64,000 nt of DNA from Nymphaea colorata (GCF_008831285.2 NC_045150.1:7514001-7578000); one strand, 5' to 3'; counted from the stretch's first letter, positions 36,761-47,550 are shown. Translations and numbers: made by a program. Notes: generated from the sequence alone by a model not told the origin.

Positions 36761-36995
36761 CTGAAATGCCAAGTAACTTCAGAAACATAGGCTTAAAATA
36801 TCATAGATGAAAACTGATGTAGCTTAAGGTAACACAAGCAATAAATTAGATGACACAATAAATTCTTTGGTGGATATGTTAGTATGATTTTAGAGGATCT
36901 TGAGTAAAAAGTACAAAATGGATGCCAAATAAGGTACTGGGTGTCTTTGTTTCTAAAACTAACTTGGAAAGCCACATGAAATGGCAATAAATAAC

Positions 36996-37517
36996 CTCTT
37001 GGTAATTGTTGCACCTATGTATGACTTTACTCCATAAATCTTCTTTAGAAGAATTGGGACACCCGGATGTTTCATGAGCATCATCGGTACCTATCATGGT
37101 AGGGTTTTTGCTAGAGCTACCACCCTGCAGAATAATTGTAAAAGTTATAATCACTTCATTTAAAAAATAAAGAGTAAATAATCTAGAAGCCTACCATAAG
37201 CTCTTTAGGACAGCTTGAGCACTGTTTCATAGACTGCTCATTTGATTGAGAAATTATGCCATTTACACATCCAAAATCTATTTCAGGAGTGAAACCACTA
37301 GAAGTCTCAATTTGGCTTGACTTTTCTCTATCTCTGATGCGATGCATTGCTTCTTCTTATTTGTGCTCCAGTTGACAATGAATAATGAAGGTTTAACATT
37401 CCGTTTGGACCGTAGTGCTCTCTGTCTTTCATGCATTGTATCTTTTGTGAGAGAATGTTGTTCCAGTTGATTTATCGTAGAAGAAATTCCACTGTGACAA
37501 ATATTCACAGAAAATAA
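36996..37517 (-). pseudogene. Exon-like pieces between the TEB and RPA1 fragments (possible TEB N-terminal part)
   Basis: A piece at 37195-37517 runs on from the RPA1 frame (REQLFSVNICHSG, then MHERQRALRSKRNVKPSLF). Its last part is open in a second frame (IETSSGFTPEIDFGCVNG) up to a donor ATG/GTAGGC at 37195-37190. A second piece at 36996-37124 has acceptor TGCAG, 43 codons (GGSSSKNPTMIGTDDAHE, then LWSKVIHRCNN) and donor GAG/GTTATT. I do not recognise the sequence itself. Its position and orientation suggest the poorly conserved N-terminal region of the TEB protein, but that is inference. Confidence 0.4.
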
Positions 37518-38278
37518 CTGCTCCCTCAATTGATAAACCTCTGGAAACTCATGATTAATGAATAGCTGGCTCGAAGAAATCGTATCAACTGATTTTCCAC
37601 TGAAATCACTAACTCTACCAGCCTTCACAGCTAAAACAAGGCGCATCCTAGAATCACACATTTTTTGCAGCCTTTGTCCTTCCATTTTGTGAAAGTTACC
37701 CCATATGGTTAATTCAACACTTCGCCCTGACATGTCCTTCAACTGAAGAGTTCTTTTATCTGTTTTTGTACCATTTTTTCGCATTATGGTAGAGGAAGGA
37801 TGCACATAGACCTAAAGTTAAAGTTAAACTGCTGCCTAGGAATAGAACTGTCTTCGCCTAAGCATGGCTCTATTGTTAAAGTTGACTCCAAAATGATTTC
37901 TTATTCACTATTAAGGTGATTGAAGTTCTTTTGAGCTGACTTTATACTTCCCTTGGATATCAAGTACATCTTACCTACATTGATCCTATCATAAAACTGA
38001 TCCACCACCAAATTGAAGCAAGTAACATGAATTTCCCCACCACCAGAGTCTAGTATATCAAAAGAAAAAAGTTTGCCATCTCCTGTGGGATTGTTGTATC
38101 GCCAAAGCTCACCTTCTGATGTGACTCTTGCTTTAACTGTCCATCTTCCCTGACATGGGTTTAACGCAACAATTGGAATAATTCGAGCATAAGCTTCATT
38201 TTTAACAATAGGCCCTCTATTGACATATGATGGTTCCCTCGCCATAGCAATAACATCTTTTGTCAAATTCACAGACAT
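37518..38278 (-). pseudogene. RPA1: RPA1 (RPA70) fragment: DNA-binding domains A and B
   Basis: RPA1 is the large subunit of replication protein A, the nuclear single-strand DNA-binding complex. The first part (38278 to about 37905) encodes OB-fold A: ARIIPIVALNPCQGRW, WRYNNPTGDGKLFSFDIL, GGEIHVTCFNLVVDQFYD, YLISKGSIKSAQKNFNHLN. The second part (about 37800-37521) encodes OB-fold B: IMRKNGTKTDKRTLQLKDMS, MCDSRMRLVLAVKAGRVSDF, SGKSV-TISSSQLFIN. Lesions: a TAA directly after FNHLNSE where the family has another residue; homology resumes in frame past it (EIILEST, then IPRQQFNF). Near 37800 the linker and start of domain B are missing and the frame shifts by one. The N-terminal domain and zinc-finger domain C are absent. 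This is a truncated pseudogene, not a short paralogue. Confidence 0.85.
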
Positions 38279-39394
38279 GTCTCAAATGCACAAAAGAAAG
38301 GAGTCATAAAAAAGAAAAAGAAAAAAAGACTACAAAAACACAAACATGCAGAGACAAGTAGATGAGGACTTGAAGAGAGAAACAGGGGAACAAAGTTCAT
38401 GGAAGACAGAGCGGGCTCTCTTCTTTCTTCCGTTAAAAGGGAAGACAGAGAGGCTCATATCGGGTGGCGGGATGGATGGCGGGTGGCGGGAGAGAAAGGT
38501 GATGATGGGTGATAGGTGATGAGACAGAATGTGACAAAAAGGATGCAAAGTGCTTTAGATGTCAAAACCATATTTGGATCGTCCTTGTTTCAGATACATA
38601 CTAGATTTGATTTTCAATGCTGATCATCTGATCATAAATCATGCGTGGGGAGAGGATGGCCAAGCGAGTGAACTCTAGAAGGCAAGTTTGGCAAGTAAAT
38701 CTTGTACTTCAGTATTGTCATTTTCAATTCTCAGGATGTAGTTATGTAGATAAGATATTACACTTCATAGTCCTCTTACTTTCCCTAGATTCATTTTGAA
38801 TTCTGATCTTCAATCTCCAGATTAAAAGATACATCTTTCTTTGTCTCATGAATTCTGATCCTCAAATGTTGCATCCAGTTTCTGAGATTAAATTAGATGT
38901 TCAAACATGACATATGACTAAGCAATTGGGTATAAAATATCCACAATGATTTGGATGTTTACTCATCAAAACATGTGAATCCTCTCATTCAAATCCACCC
39001 GGACCAGTGACGGTAATCACTGGGCTCTCCCTCCTCAATAACCAGAACCTATGCAAATTTGTCTAAGCAGGTCACCTAGTGGAATTTTAGTTTTGCAAGA
39101 TTATCAAAGGCATATCTACAAGTCGGAAGGTACAATTCCAGAGTTTTGGTAACATATGTGAATTTTTACAGCAAAAAATAAATAAAATGTCATTTATTGA
39201 AATCAGATCCAGATCATGCTTATATGTAGATTTGGATGCAAATTTCAGATCTGAATTTAAGGGTGATCATTAGAATGTAAATGGGTTATCGTGTGGGGTT
39301 TGAGGGTTTCATCGTTTTCTATTTCACTAGATGACTTAGATCTCTAATTCATTTTGCTTGTTTGAGATTCCATCTGTTTAAAATCTGTCTAGAG
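38279..39394. other. Upstream flank of the RPA1 fragment
   Basis: No gene recognised. 38400-38520 has short GGTGGCGGGA-type repeats. I looked for but did not find a Helitron 3' hairpin or long MULE terminal inverted repeats. Confidence 0.3.
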
Positions 39395-39565
39395 GGGCAT
39401 ATGTAGTTGGTCGGGTCGACAAGTTTGTGGATGTCCGGTTGTTAGTTTAATTCTTGTAAGTGCCAATACTTTCGACTATAAGCACTCTAATTAACAAATG
39501 TCTCGCTCCCCACCCAGGTCTCAAGCAGTCCTACATTGTAGAGGTAGGTAAAAGGGGAGAGGAGC
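39395..39565 (+). mobile_element. SINE-like element (candidate)
   Basis: TATGTAGTTGGTCGGGTCGAC, then GGTTGTTAGTTTAATTCTTG and a body with ACTATAAGCACTCTAATTAAC followed by AGGTAAAAGGGGAGAGG, parallels the candidates at 20640 and 22668. Boxes are degenerate. Confidence 0.3.
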
Positions 39566-42050
39566 TTGTGCCCCATGTTTTTTTGAACATTTGCTTGTGT
39601 GAGAAGTGATGATGACACCAATAAAATACAATTTTCAGGAAACATGGTGTGATTATATCTGGTGTTTGATTGTTGGATTTGGAAACAAAATTAATAATCC
39701 TACCATTTTTTCTTGAATAATAACACAATGTTTGTGTTTGCATGACACCATCAAAAACGTTGTTTTTTTTTGGTGAAAATATAGGTTTTAATTAGTTTTT
39801 AAAACCCAGTTTGTATGTTTGAATGACAATATCAAAATGATGTTTCTGCAAAAAGATTTTATTCCTAATCTTATGAAAAAGTTGTCTCAAAACTTGGTTT
39901 TTCAATGACATAGTTTTTAACCTTCATCTAAATAAAGCACATTTTAGAGGCAAAGCAGTATTTTGCCTTCTAGAAAGCATTTAAGAGTGTCAACCAAGCA
40001 AGCCCGATGTTCTTTTTAATATGTGTCTTGACAACTAAATGTTCTTCTTTATTTTCATTTTAACATTTTCAAATACTTTTATGTTATATACATAGTGCCC
40101 CTTTGAAAATAGAAATCTCTCTCTAATTTTTTATCCAGCTCCGCCACCATATACATGTCACCTTATTTGAAAATTTGAATTTGAAATTTTTTTGTGGTTC
40201 ATTGGCCTTTGCAGTCATGGGCAGAGACAAAATTTTTTTATGTGGCAGACTGAATTAAAGCTTTTAAATTTTAACAAAGGCCGAAATATCATTTTTCAAA
40301 ATGTTTATACCGAACAAGTGAAATTTTTTAAAATTTACATATAATTTTTTTTTAAAAAATTGAGGTGGGGCTAGGGAGCAAACGGCCCTACGTTGGCTCC
40401 TTCCCTCTTTGCATTACATCCAACTCTTGAAAATGTATTAGCCATATGTGTCTACATCCATTTAACTAAATAAGACGAGAAAAACGTGTGCCTCATTGAG
40501 GTCTGGGATATGCTCTAGAAATGGCCCTTACTAATATATTATATTTATTTAATTACTGCAAATTCCATTTGGAAGTAGCTATTCCCATTCAGTTCACATA
40601 ATATCGATGCAGATACATAAATCTAAGTTGGATGATGCAGATGTATTGATCTCGCTAATGTTCTTTGGACAAAATTCCACTATTTTCTGTTTGGGGTTTC
40701 TCAAAAAACATTGGCAAGAGATGGAAGCACAATCCATGAATTACCAATAAGAAAAAAATATCTAATATTTTCATGTTGTTGTAAGCGCATCTAAGTTTTT
40801 CTATGGCTAATAAGAAGGACCCAAAGGACTATTTTTTAGAACTTGATTGCCAAATTAGCTTAAAATTACCATTCTGTTTTCCAGAAAATAGCATGAAAAA
40901 TATGTCTGATTTTGTTAATACATTTTAGTTTTCTTGCAGAAAAACCACAAATACATTAATAAAAAGTACTGTCACATAATTATCTTAAATATTCACAGAA
41001 ACATATAATTTACTTGGAATAAATACATCACATATTAATGTTGTCGGATATAGTGAAGAAAGCTAACTCAACACAATTATCTAATAATTTGTTTTTCAAG
41101 AAGGTATATATTTTGGTCGTTTATGACCAACCTAAGCTTAAGTGGTCAATAACTTAAGATTAAGTGATTATTTTTAACTTAGCTAACAATACTAAAAGGT
41201 TAGTATGTTTTTCATTAGTACCAATTCATTAGCTGCGCTTTTCGAAATTCGTCTTACTTTTTTTTCTTGATTCTCCAATGAAAGATATTTCAATATAAAA
41301 AATAAATGTGCTAAAGCTTGGAGTTCCTTTCAATTTATCAAAGGACATGCTCAAAAGACATCGGACTTGGGTTCGTCAGCAGGTTGGGATGAAGACCAAT
41401 CTGTTGGCCAAACAAAAAACTGCATCAACGCTCATGTTGTTGAGTTGGTTCATAAGGACTTAGTTATAAGAACTGAGAAATGGTAACTGCACAACCATCC
41501 AGGTACTTGGGTAGGATCAACGACGAAAAGATTTTGTAGGTTTAATGTTTGGAGGAGTGTAGGTAATGTGCGGTTACTTAATGTTCTGTTCCTCTAGACG
41601 AGAAGATGGACTCATTGAGAATCAACTACGCAAACAGAAAACAAGATATTCCGAATGAATAGTGAAAGAACAGACACCATACAATCGCTTCTTGAAGTTG
41701 TTAGGGTATGCTCGGAACAGAGAAAGTTTCTGCTCATTTTTAAAATGTTTTTAGTTCCGCCAGAAAATTTGACTGTTGGGATACCAATTCAATAACTCTT
41801 TAATGCGGCACCTATGTATAAAAACAATGGCTGCTGGGGCACTAATATTTCAAATTTTAGACCTTTAAATGGTGAAAATATGTAAATATTTTAAAAACAA
41901 TTTGCATGGGCACGTTGCTTGTCCATACTTTAGTTTAGAGGAAAATTACAAAATCGAAAGGTCCTCAAGTCGAAAGAAACTAAAATTAAAAACAAAATCA
42001 TCCAAAACCATATCATCGATCGTTGAAATTTTTTGGAAGAATTGGTTAAA
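39566..42050. other. AT-rich intergenic stretch
   Basis: No gene recognised. 40215-40410 is a copy of the GGGCC/AAAATTT repeat with GGCCCTACGTTGGCTCC at its right side. 41340-41700 is unassigned. Confidence 0.35.
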
Positions 42051-42059
42051 AGCAAGAGC

Positions 42060-42300
42060 AATAGGTGGGGGCCTATCGGCGCAGTCGGTGCCTGTGATGA
42101 AGGTGGCGGGGAACCGGAAATCCGCCCACCCGGGCGGCTGCGGAACCCAAAAATGGAAAAATTTTGCGGCACCCACAGAAGAGCAATGCGGAGGAAGCAA
42201 GGGCGCATGGGTCGACGTCCCCCATGTTCCTCCCTCCCCGAACACCGACGGCCCAATTTGCGGACTCTCAAAGCATCCACGTGGATGACCACTCAACTCA
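42060..42300. other. Isolated GC-rich island, unassigned
   Basis: About 240 bases of distinctly high GC (CCCACCCGGGCGGCTGCGG and similar) within AT-rich DNA. Three overlapping frames of 93-139 codons are open across it on both strands, a sign of base composition and not of coding. I see no domain. Confidence 0.35.
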
Positions 42301-42819
42301 TTCAGATGTCTTAAAATGCATGCTAAATTTATTTATTAGCAACTGGAAATATACAAACCCTATGAAAGAAAAGCGGCAAGGTATGTAGTTCCTAGCCGTA
42401 GGCGACTTTAATCACTAAAAGTGCTCATTACTTAGTTTGTCTAGGCATTCACAATCGCTTGTCCCTTGAGAAGCCCGTGGGAGTTGCGCTTCTGGGGTTG
42501 CTTATTGCTTTCTTTTGAGCCTTCGTTACAAAATAAATCATTGTACAGGTAACCAAGCTAAGGTTCCACCCATATGATTATTTTCAAGCCGCCCCAAGTA
42601 GAACCAAAGCCCTCCCCCGTTTCCCCGCCCCTGAGAGGAGCATGACCATTCTCAAGTCTTCTCACATTTAAACGAACGACAAGTATGCATATCGGCTTAA
42701 AACTCCTATATCATGGAATATCATCGAAGAGCAGGAGAAAAATGGCTGCCTATATTTTTTACTGCTTAAACTTTACGTCGAATCGTCCTTTTTTGCTTCT
42801 CCTTTGCAAAAAAGTTTGA

Positions 42820-43098
42820 CTTGTCCTCGTCTCCATTTCAAAGTTACCTCCCTGGCCTCCTCCGGCCGGTGCTCCGCCCGGTACGGCACTAACGGCGTCA
42901 TTTTCTCTCGCAGTCATTTGTGGCTATTCCTGTAATCTGAGACTGTAAGGGTTTTCAACCCGTCGCCCATCGGAGCACCACTCGGTTGGTTCATTCCCTC
43001 TTCACGCTCTTTCTGCTCTCTCCGTCGGTGTCTCTTCCTTGGCTCCCTTTCTGTGAAACCCTAGCTTTACTGGAATACACAGTACGTTGGTTTCTCTA
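42820..43098 (+). promoter_or_regulatory. Promoter and leader of the SAE2-like fragment
   Basis: A GC-richer, pyrimidine-rich block leads into the ATG at 43099. AAACCCTAG at 43056-43064 is a telo-box-type motif common in leaders of plant housekeeping genes. Its presence suggests the copy was taken with its own promoter. Confidence 0.4.
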
Positions 43099-44046
43099 AT
43101 GGCGCCGGAGGAACAGTTAGAAGCAATAAGGTTCCGTTGGTTTCCTTCATTACCCCACCCTTTTCACATTTCTTCTGAGATTCGGGGATTTCTGTTTTGT
43201 TCCATGCTTTTTCGTTTCTTTTTCTGATTTTAGTTGGTCTTGTTGCTGAAGGGTGCAAAAGTCTTGACGGTTGGTGCTGGAGGCATCGGTTGTGAGCTTC
43301 TTAAGACGGTTGCTGTCTCGGGGTTACGAGATGTTCATACGGTAAACTTCCTTTTTTTTTCCACCCTGAGATTTGTCTGGGTAGTTTTTTGTGCTTTCTA
43401 TTTAGTGGGTTTTGGGTTTTTTTTTTTCGGTTCTACTTCTCTTGCGTCTTGAATTTTTAAAGTACGCGTGGTTGAATTTTCATGAGAAGAATGGTGTCCA
43501 CAACTCGGCGGGTTCATTCTCATAATGTGATTCTGATTATCGTAGGGATCTCACTCTTCTATTTTAAAGTGACGGAGGACATGCATTTATTCTTTTATTT
43601 TGTTTTTTTTTTCCCTTGGATTTAAAGCTTGTCTTTTTGCAGATTGGTATGGACACCATCGAAGTGAGTAACTTGAACCGACAGTTTCTGTTCCGCAAAT
43701 GGCTAAAGTAAGTCTCTGATTTTACTGAGTCTAAGTCTCTGATTTTACTGAGTCACTAACTAATTTACTAATACGCGTGATTCTTAATCTTCGCATGCTG
43801 AATAATGCTCTTCCTTGTCTTGAAAAGGTCGCGAGAGAAGCGGTTTTGAAATTCAAGCCTGACATAAGTATTACAGCATATCATTCTAATGTCAAGGATC
43901 CGGACTTCAATGTGGATTTCTTCAAGCAGTTTAATGTAGTTTTGAATGGTGTAGACAACTTAGATGCTCGTCGGCATGTTAACCGACTCTGTTTGGCTGC
44001 TGATGTCCCTTTGGTTGAAAGTGGAACGACAGGGTTTCTAGGACAG
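43099..44046 (+). pseudogene. SAE2: SUMO-activating enzyme subunit 2 (SAE2/UBA2), truncated 5' fragment
   Basis: SAE2 is the catalytic subunit of the nuclear SUMO E1. Exon 1 (43099-43130) encodes MAPEEQLEAI. Exon 2 (43252-43341) encodes [18 protein letters not shown], with the adenylate-binding GxGxxG. Exon 3 (43643-43707) encodes MDTIEVSNLNRQFLFRK. Exon 4 (43828-44046, 73 codons) encodes [34 protein letters not shown] and [14 protein letters not shown], ending at a GT donor. Lesions: exon 1 ends out of phase with exon 2 by one base. Exon 3 is 65 nt where phase-0 flanks and the family sequence require 84, a 19-base loss removing the SHVGQSK block with its conserved lysine. No later exon (catalytic cysteine, ubiquitin-fold domain) follows before 46 kb. 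Exon 3's donor is followed by a 23-bp tandem duplication. Confidence 0.85.
43709..43754. repeat. 23-bp tandem duplication at the start of SAE2-fragment intron 3
   Basis: A 23-base unit beginning TAAGTCTCTGATTTTACTG occurs twice in perfect tandem. The first copy overlaps the donor GTAAGT, so a second donor-like motif is created. Confidence 0.95.
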
Positions 44047-45432
44047 GTGATGGACTGTTTATCTGGTCTCTTGGTTTGAAGTTCCTACATCTGTAACTGA
44101 GATTATGTTTTTCAATGACACATGCTTTTTAATCTTCATTCTTCTCTGGGACTTATGTTGATCCATTCCCTCAGTTGCACATGCTGGGTGCGCTCAACAA
44201 AAACTGGATGTTTTATCTTTTTCCTTTTCTTTTTGTCATCAAATGTAACATAATGAGAGGAAAAATGTGCATGGGTAGAGGCCTATAGCAATATGAGGGA
44301 AAAGAAGGGACAAGATTATTGCATCTAGCTTTTAATGTTTTGCATAGATTTGTGGTTCATATTGCAACAAGTTGAGAGTTGGTCATGCAACCTGAGAGCT
44401 TCCCATCAATAATCTATATGGTTCCTCTACATTAACGGTATCGTTGGACCTTTTCTAGTAATCAGTCTATTTAGTTTGCAGGTTGTTTAAACTATGGTAA
44501 ATCTTGAATCTTGATACATTTCAAATGATAACATGATTAGCTATACCCAAGGGCATACATCCATGTGTAGTAATACCCGCAAACGTTTTAGGCTCTTCCT
44601 GCTAGCAGAGAGGTCAAAATATCGCATGAACTGGGTCAACAAGTTGGTTGTATGCCAGTGTCTTGTTCTTTTCTTCATGATTATGTTAAGCACGTTCGTG
44701 AAAATCCTCTTAGAAATTAGCATAGCCTGCACTATGGACACGATTGGCAAAAGCAGGTCCCCAGATGAAATTAGGGTTTTCATTCCCATAGATGGAACAA
44801 TCTCCAACTAGCTATATATTTCGAGAATGACATTTCTCTGCAGGCAATAACAACAAGCATGCACCAAAGGAGGGTGCGGTATTTTTGAATTTTTCGCAAA
44901 GTAATGGACATTTTAGCATTTTTTTAATTTTTTCTTTTTTCACAATCCCTCTTTATCCTTCTAAATAGTTACTTTTGTATTTTAATAAAATTATTTTGGC
45001 CACTGCACACCCCTTTAAACTATTCATGCTCGTATTATGAGCGACATCGGCTGCGTATTTGCCAAGTGCATATCGGCCACAAGCTGAAACGACGCTGACC
45101 AATAAAGGATATGGAACCATAATATTTTTTCTGTTTTATTGTATATTGTAAACTCCGGGGCAACTGACCTTGAAGAGACACTTGGCGTATTTTTTCTTAA
45201 TGATAAGATAAAATACGCCTGCTCATTCATAATATTATATAAATTATTTATTGACTTATTTTTAAATTGAAAAATGATATATATTGTGCTAGAGAACAAA
45301 ACGGATAGATACGGCAGCGATACAGCACTCTATTTATTTGTCTTATGCCAAGCAACACCAACCACATTTTGCTATACATTCAACATTACTAAAAACGAAT
45401 AGGGTTAACAATTGGTACATGGCCCTACGAGC
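44047..45432. other. Downstream of the SAE2 fragment
   Basis: I searched for further SAE2 exons (the ECYECQ and VCTI regions) and saw none. The sequence is AT-rich with unassigned short frames. Confidence 0.4.
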
Positions 45433-45894
45433 TAGGGATGAACAATGACATTAAAGGTCCACTAGTGAATGAGTTTGAGTTGAGGCATTTGCTTAATGAG
45501 TTGAGTTTGAGTTCATAATTAAACTCATTCAAATAATCGAGTTAAGTTCGAGCTCAACACGTAACTGCCAAGTCGAGCTCGAACCTTAATCAAGTGGATA
45601 TATTCAAACGAGATTACGAGTTCATCGAGCCTTAATTGAATCGAGCTTGAGCTCAACGCATGACGATGAATATCAATTCTATTTAAACGAGTTTGTCGAA
45701 CCTTAATCGAGTCAAGCTCAACATGTAATGATGAATATCAATTTTATTCAAACGAGTTTATCGAGCCTTAATCAAGTAGAGCTGGAGCTGCTTCTGTCGA
45801 GCTATTCTCAAACTTAAGGTTTCATTAGTCGAGCCAAGCTTGAGCTGCTTGAGCTGACTGAACTTGAGCTCTACTAAGCTTGTGTTCACCCCTA
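45433..45894 (-). mobile_element. Non-autonomous hAT-like element, TAGGGGTGAAC family, copy 2
   Basis: Ends are TAGGGATGAACAA on the left and, in reverse complement, TAGGGGTGAACAC on the right. The flanking 8-mers are CTACGAGC (45425-45432) and TTACAAGC (45895-45902), matching at six of eight positions, consistent with an aged hAT-type 8-bp target duplication. The 462-bp interior repeats TCGAGCTC, AACGAGTTT and GATGAATATCAATT motifs shared with 21660-22046. No transposase. Confidence 0.65.
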
Positions 45895-46234
45895 TTACAA
45901 GCGGCCTTCGAATGTTGGAAAAGACGGATCGCAATGTGAACTTGCTTGATCGCTCAAGTTTGTTGGTCGCTCGATAGATGATCGAGCTCATCAGCACGCT
46001 AATTGAATGAACTTGAGCTGTGGCATGGCCGACTGATACACATACCGGGCATCTAATGTAACATTATATGAAGAAGCCAACATGGATTGCAATCACGATC
46101 TAATGCTCCAAAAAGAGATGGGGAAATACATATAGGACGCATCCACAAATGAAGTAACCCATTGAGCACCAAACAATCCACACCAGAAAACATATTGATA
46201 TTGTAATGACTTACTATCCGTCTATCCCCATCAT

Positions 46235-47305
46235 CTAATGGCACACGGGGCACATAATCAGCCCGTTCTCGTTGCACCGTGTGCACCTTACAAACACCTC
46301 CTTCTCGTCCACGACCTTGCAACTCCCACTGCAATCCAAACAAGGAATGAACCTCAAGTCTCCGCAGGCCTCACAAGCCTCGCCGGAATTCTCACCCTTT
46401 GGGCCGACGGTGTCCAGCATCTCCCCAAGTTTCCCCCTTTCGTTGAGGTCTACCATCTCCTCCACGCCACCAACGTACCTCCCTTTGATGAACAGCCTCG
46501 GCACGAAGACTCCCTCGCCTAGCAGTTCCCTCAACTCCGTTAGATAGTCCTGGTGAAGCGATACGTCTCGCTCGTCCACCGTCACCCGGTACCCCTCCAT
46601 CACCGACTTGGCTCGCTTGCAGTCCTCAAAAGTCCGCCGGACGCCCCGAAGTGTTGTCGTGTACAAGACGACTTTGTCGGCACCGGTCGGAGGGCACTTC
46701 TCCGGCAGACCCTCCAGAGGGTCCCTCTTTCGGCGGGGGAATCTTGGCATCGAGTTATCGTCCTTGTTCCTTTGTAGCCGGTCCATAACGATAAAGTAGT
46801 TGTCCTTAAGCTTGCCGGCTTGGGTGGAGTCCAGGATTGGCTTCGCCGCCGAAGAGACGGCATTTTGGCTTGTGGGTTGTGGAGGTTTAGGCTCAGGCTT
46901 CTGTGTGAGCTTAGCATCCAGCTCCTCGAGTGTGTGGAAGGACTGCTTCTTGCTGATCGGCTGCGTCTTCTCTTCTGCCGGGGACTCTCCAGGACGTTTC
47001 TCGGTTTCCGGGCCGGGTTGGGCTTTAGGCTTTTGGTCAAGTGTAGGCTTCAGGTCTTCTAGTGCTTTACTCACCTCTGACCATGAGTGAGGAGCATCGG
47101 GTGCGAGTTCAAAGGTGTTGAGCTTTTCTAATAGAGGCTTCGGCACTTCCATTCCCTTGCCTGATTTTGGTTGCAGATGTTGCTGCTGCTGCTGTTGCTT
47201 CAGCCATGGCTCTTCTATGGACTCAAGGTTAAACAGGGCTAGGCTTGCGCCTGTTGGACGGTAAACGTCCATTGGCTCGACATGTTTCGAGGAAACGCAG
47301 CCCAT
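46235..47305 (-). CDS. Glutaredoxin-like protein with C-terminal CxxC cluster (At5g39865-type family)
   Basis: A single-exon gene of 356 aa. The ATG at 47305-47303 begins MGCVSSKHVE, a good N-myristoylation signal (Gly2) with Cys3 for palmitoylation, so membrane attachment is likely. Residues 20-200 are low-complexity (QQQQQQ, Pro/Lys-rich) and contain a conserved-looking KQSFHTLEELDAKL. A glutaredoxin fold spans about 211-301: KVVLYTTTLRGVRRTFEDC, VTVDERDVS, VPRLFIKGRYVGG, then VEEMVDLNERG. The usual CPYC/CCxx active site is not present; only a Cys at the end of FEDC remains. The C-terminus (311-356) has four CxxC pairs, CEAC, CLDC, CTRC and CPVC, likely binding zinc. The biochemical role of this plant family is not established. 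The frame continues upstream only through a TTG, so the internal ATG is the start. Confidence 0.92.
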   Translation of the reverse strand: MGCVSSKHVEPMDVYRPTGASLALFNLESIEEPWLKQQQQQQHLQPKSGKGMEVPKPLLEKLNTFELAPDAPHSWSEVSKALEDLKPTLDQKPKAQPGPETEKRPGESPAEEKTQPISKKQSFHTLEELDAKLTQKPEPKPPQPTSQNAVSSAAKPILDSTQAGKLKDNYFIVMDRLQRNKDDNSMPRFPRRKRDPLEGLPEKCPPTGADKVVLYTTTLRGVRRTFEDCKRAKSVMEGYRVTVDERDVSLHQDYLTELRELLGEGVFVPRLFIKGRYVGGVEEMVDLNERGKLGEMLDTVGPKGENSGEACEACGDLRFIPCLDCSGSCKVVDEKEVFVRCTRCNENGLIMCPVCH

Positions 47306-47550
47306 CTTTGGGGTGAAGGAAAGAGTTGCAGGCAAGGAATGAATGTGCTCGGAATCTGCTTATGACATAATGTTTCGAGATGGCTTATCTCTAAGAGAAT
47401 GGCAGGTGGGCCGTGAATTTATGAACGGCACATGTCAAGGCGACGTGTGTGATGTAGAGCTGAACAGGTGGCCGGACTGGGTTGGTTCAACTTGCAATTT
47501 GCTGTTCACGGGAGAAACATGTGGTTTGTGCTTAATATGGGCCGAGAGAT

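Noticed and set aside
36375..38278. A functional short RPA or helicase gene
   Set aside because: A premature stop, frameshifts, a lost acceptor and missing essential domains in both parts.
46800..47090. Plus-strand frames of 80-96 codons across the glutaredoxin-like gene
   Set aside because: They are antisense shadows of a high-GC coding exon.
47306..47335. Ten-residue extension of the glutaredoxin-like protein
   Set aside because: It begins with TTG. The internal ATG gives the family-typical MGC acylation signal.
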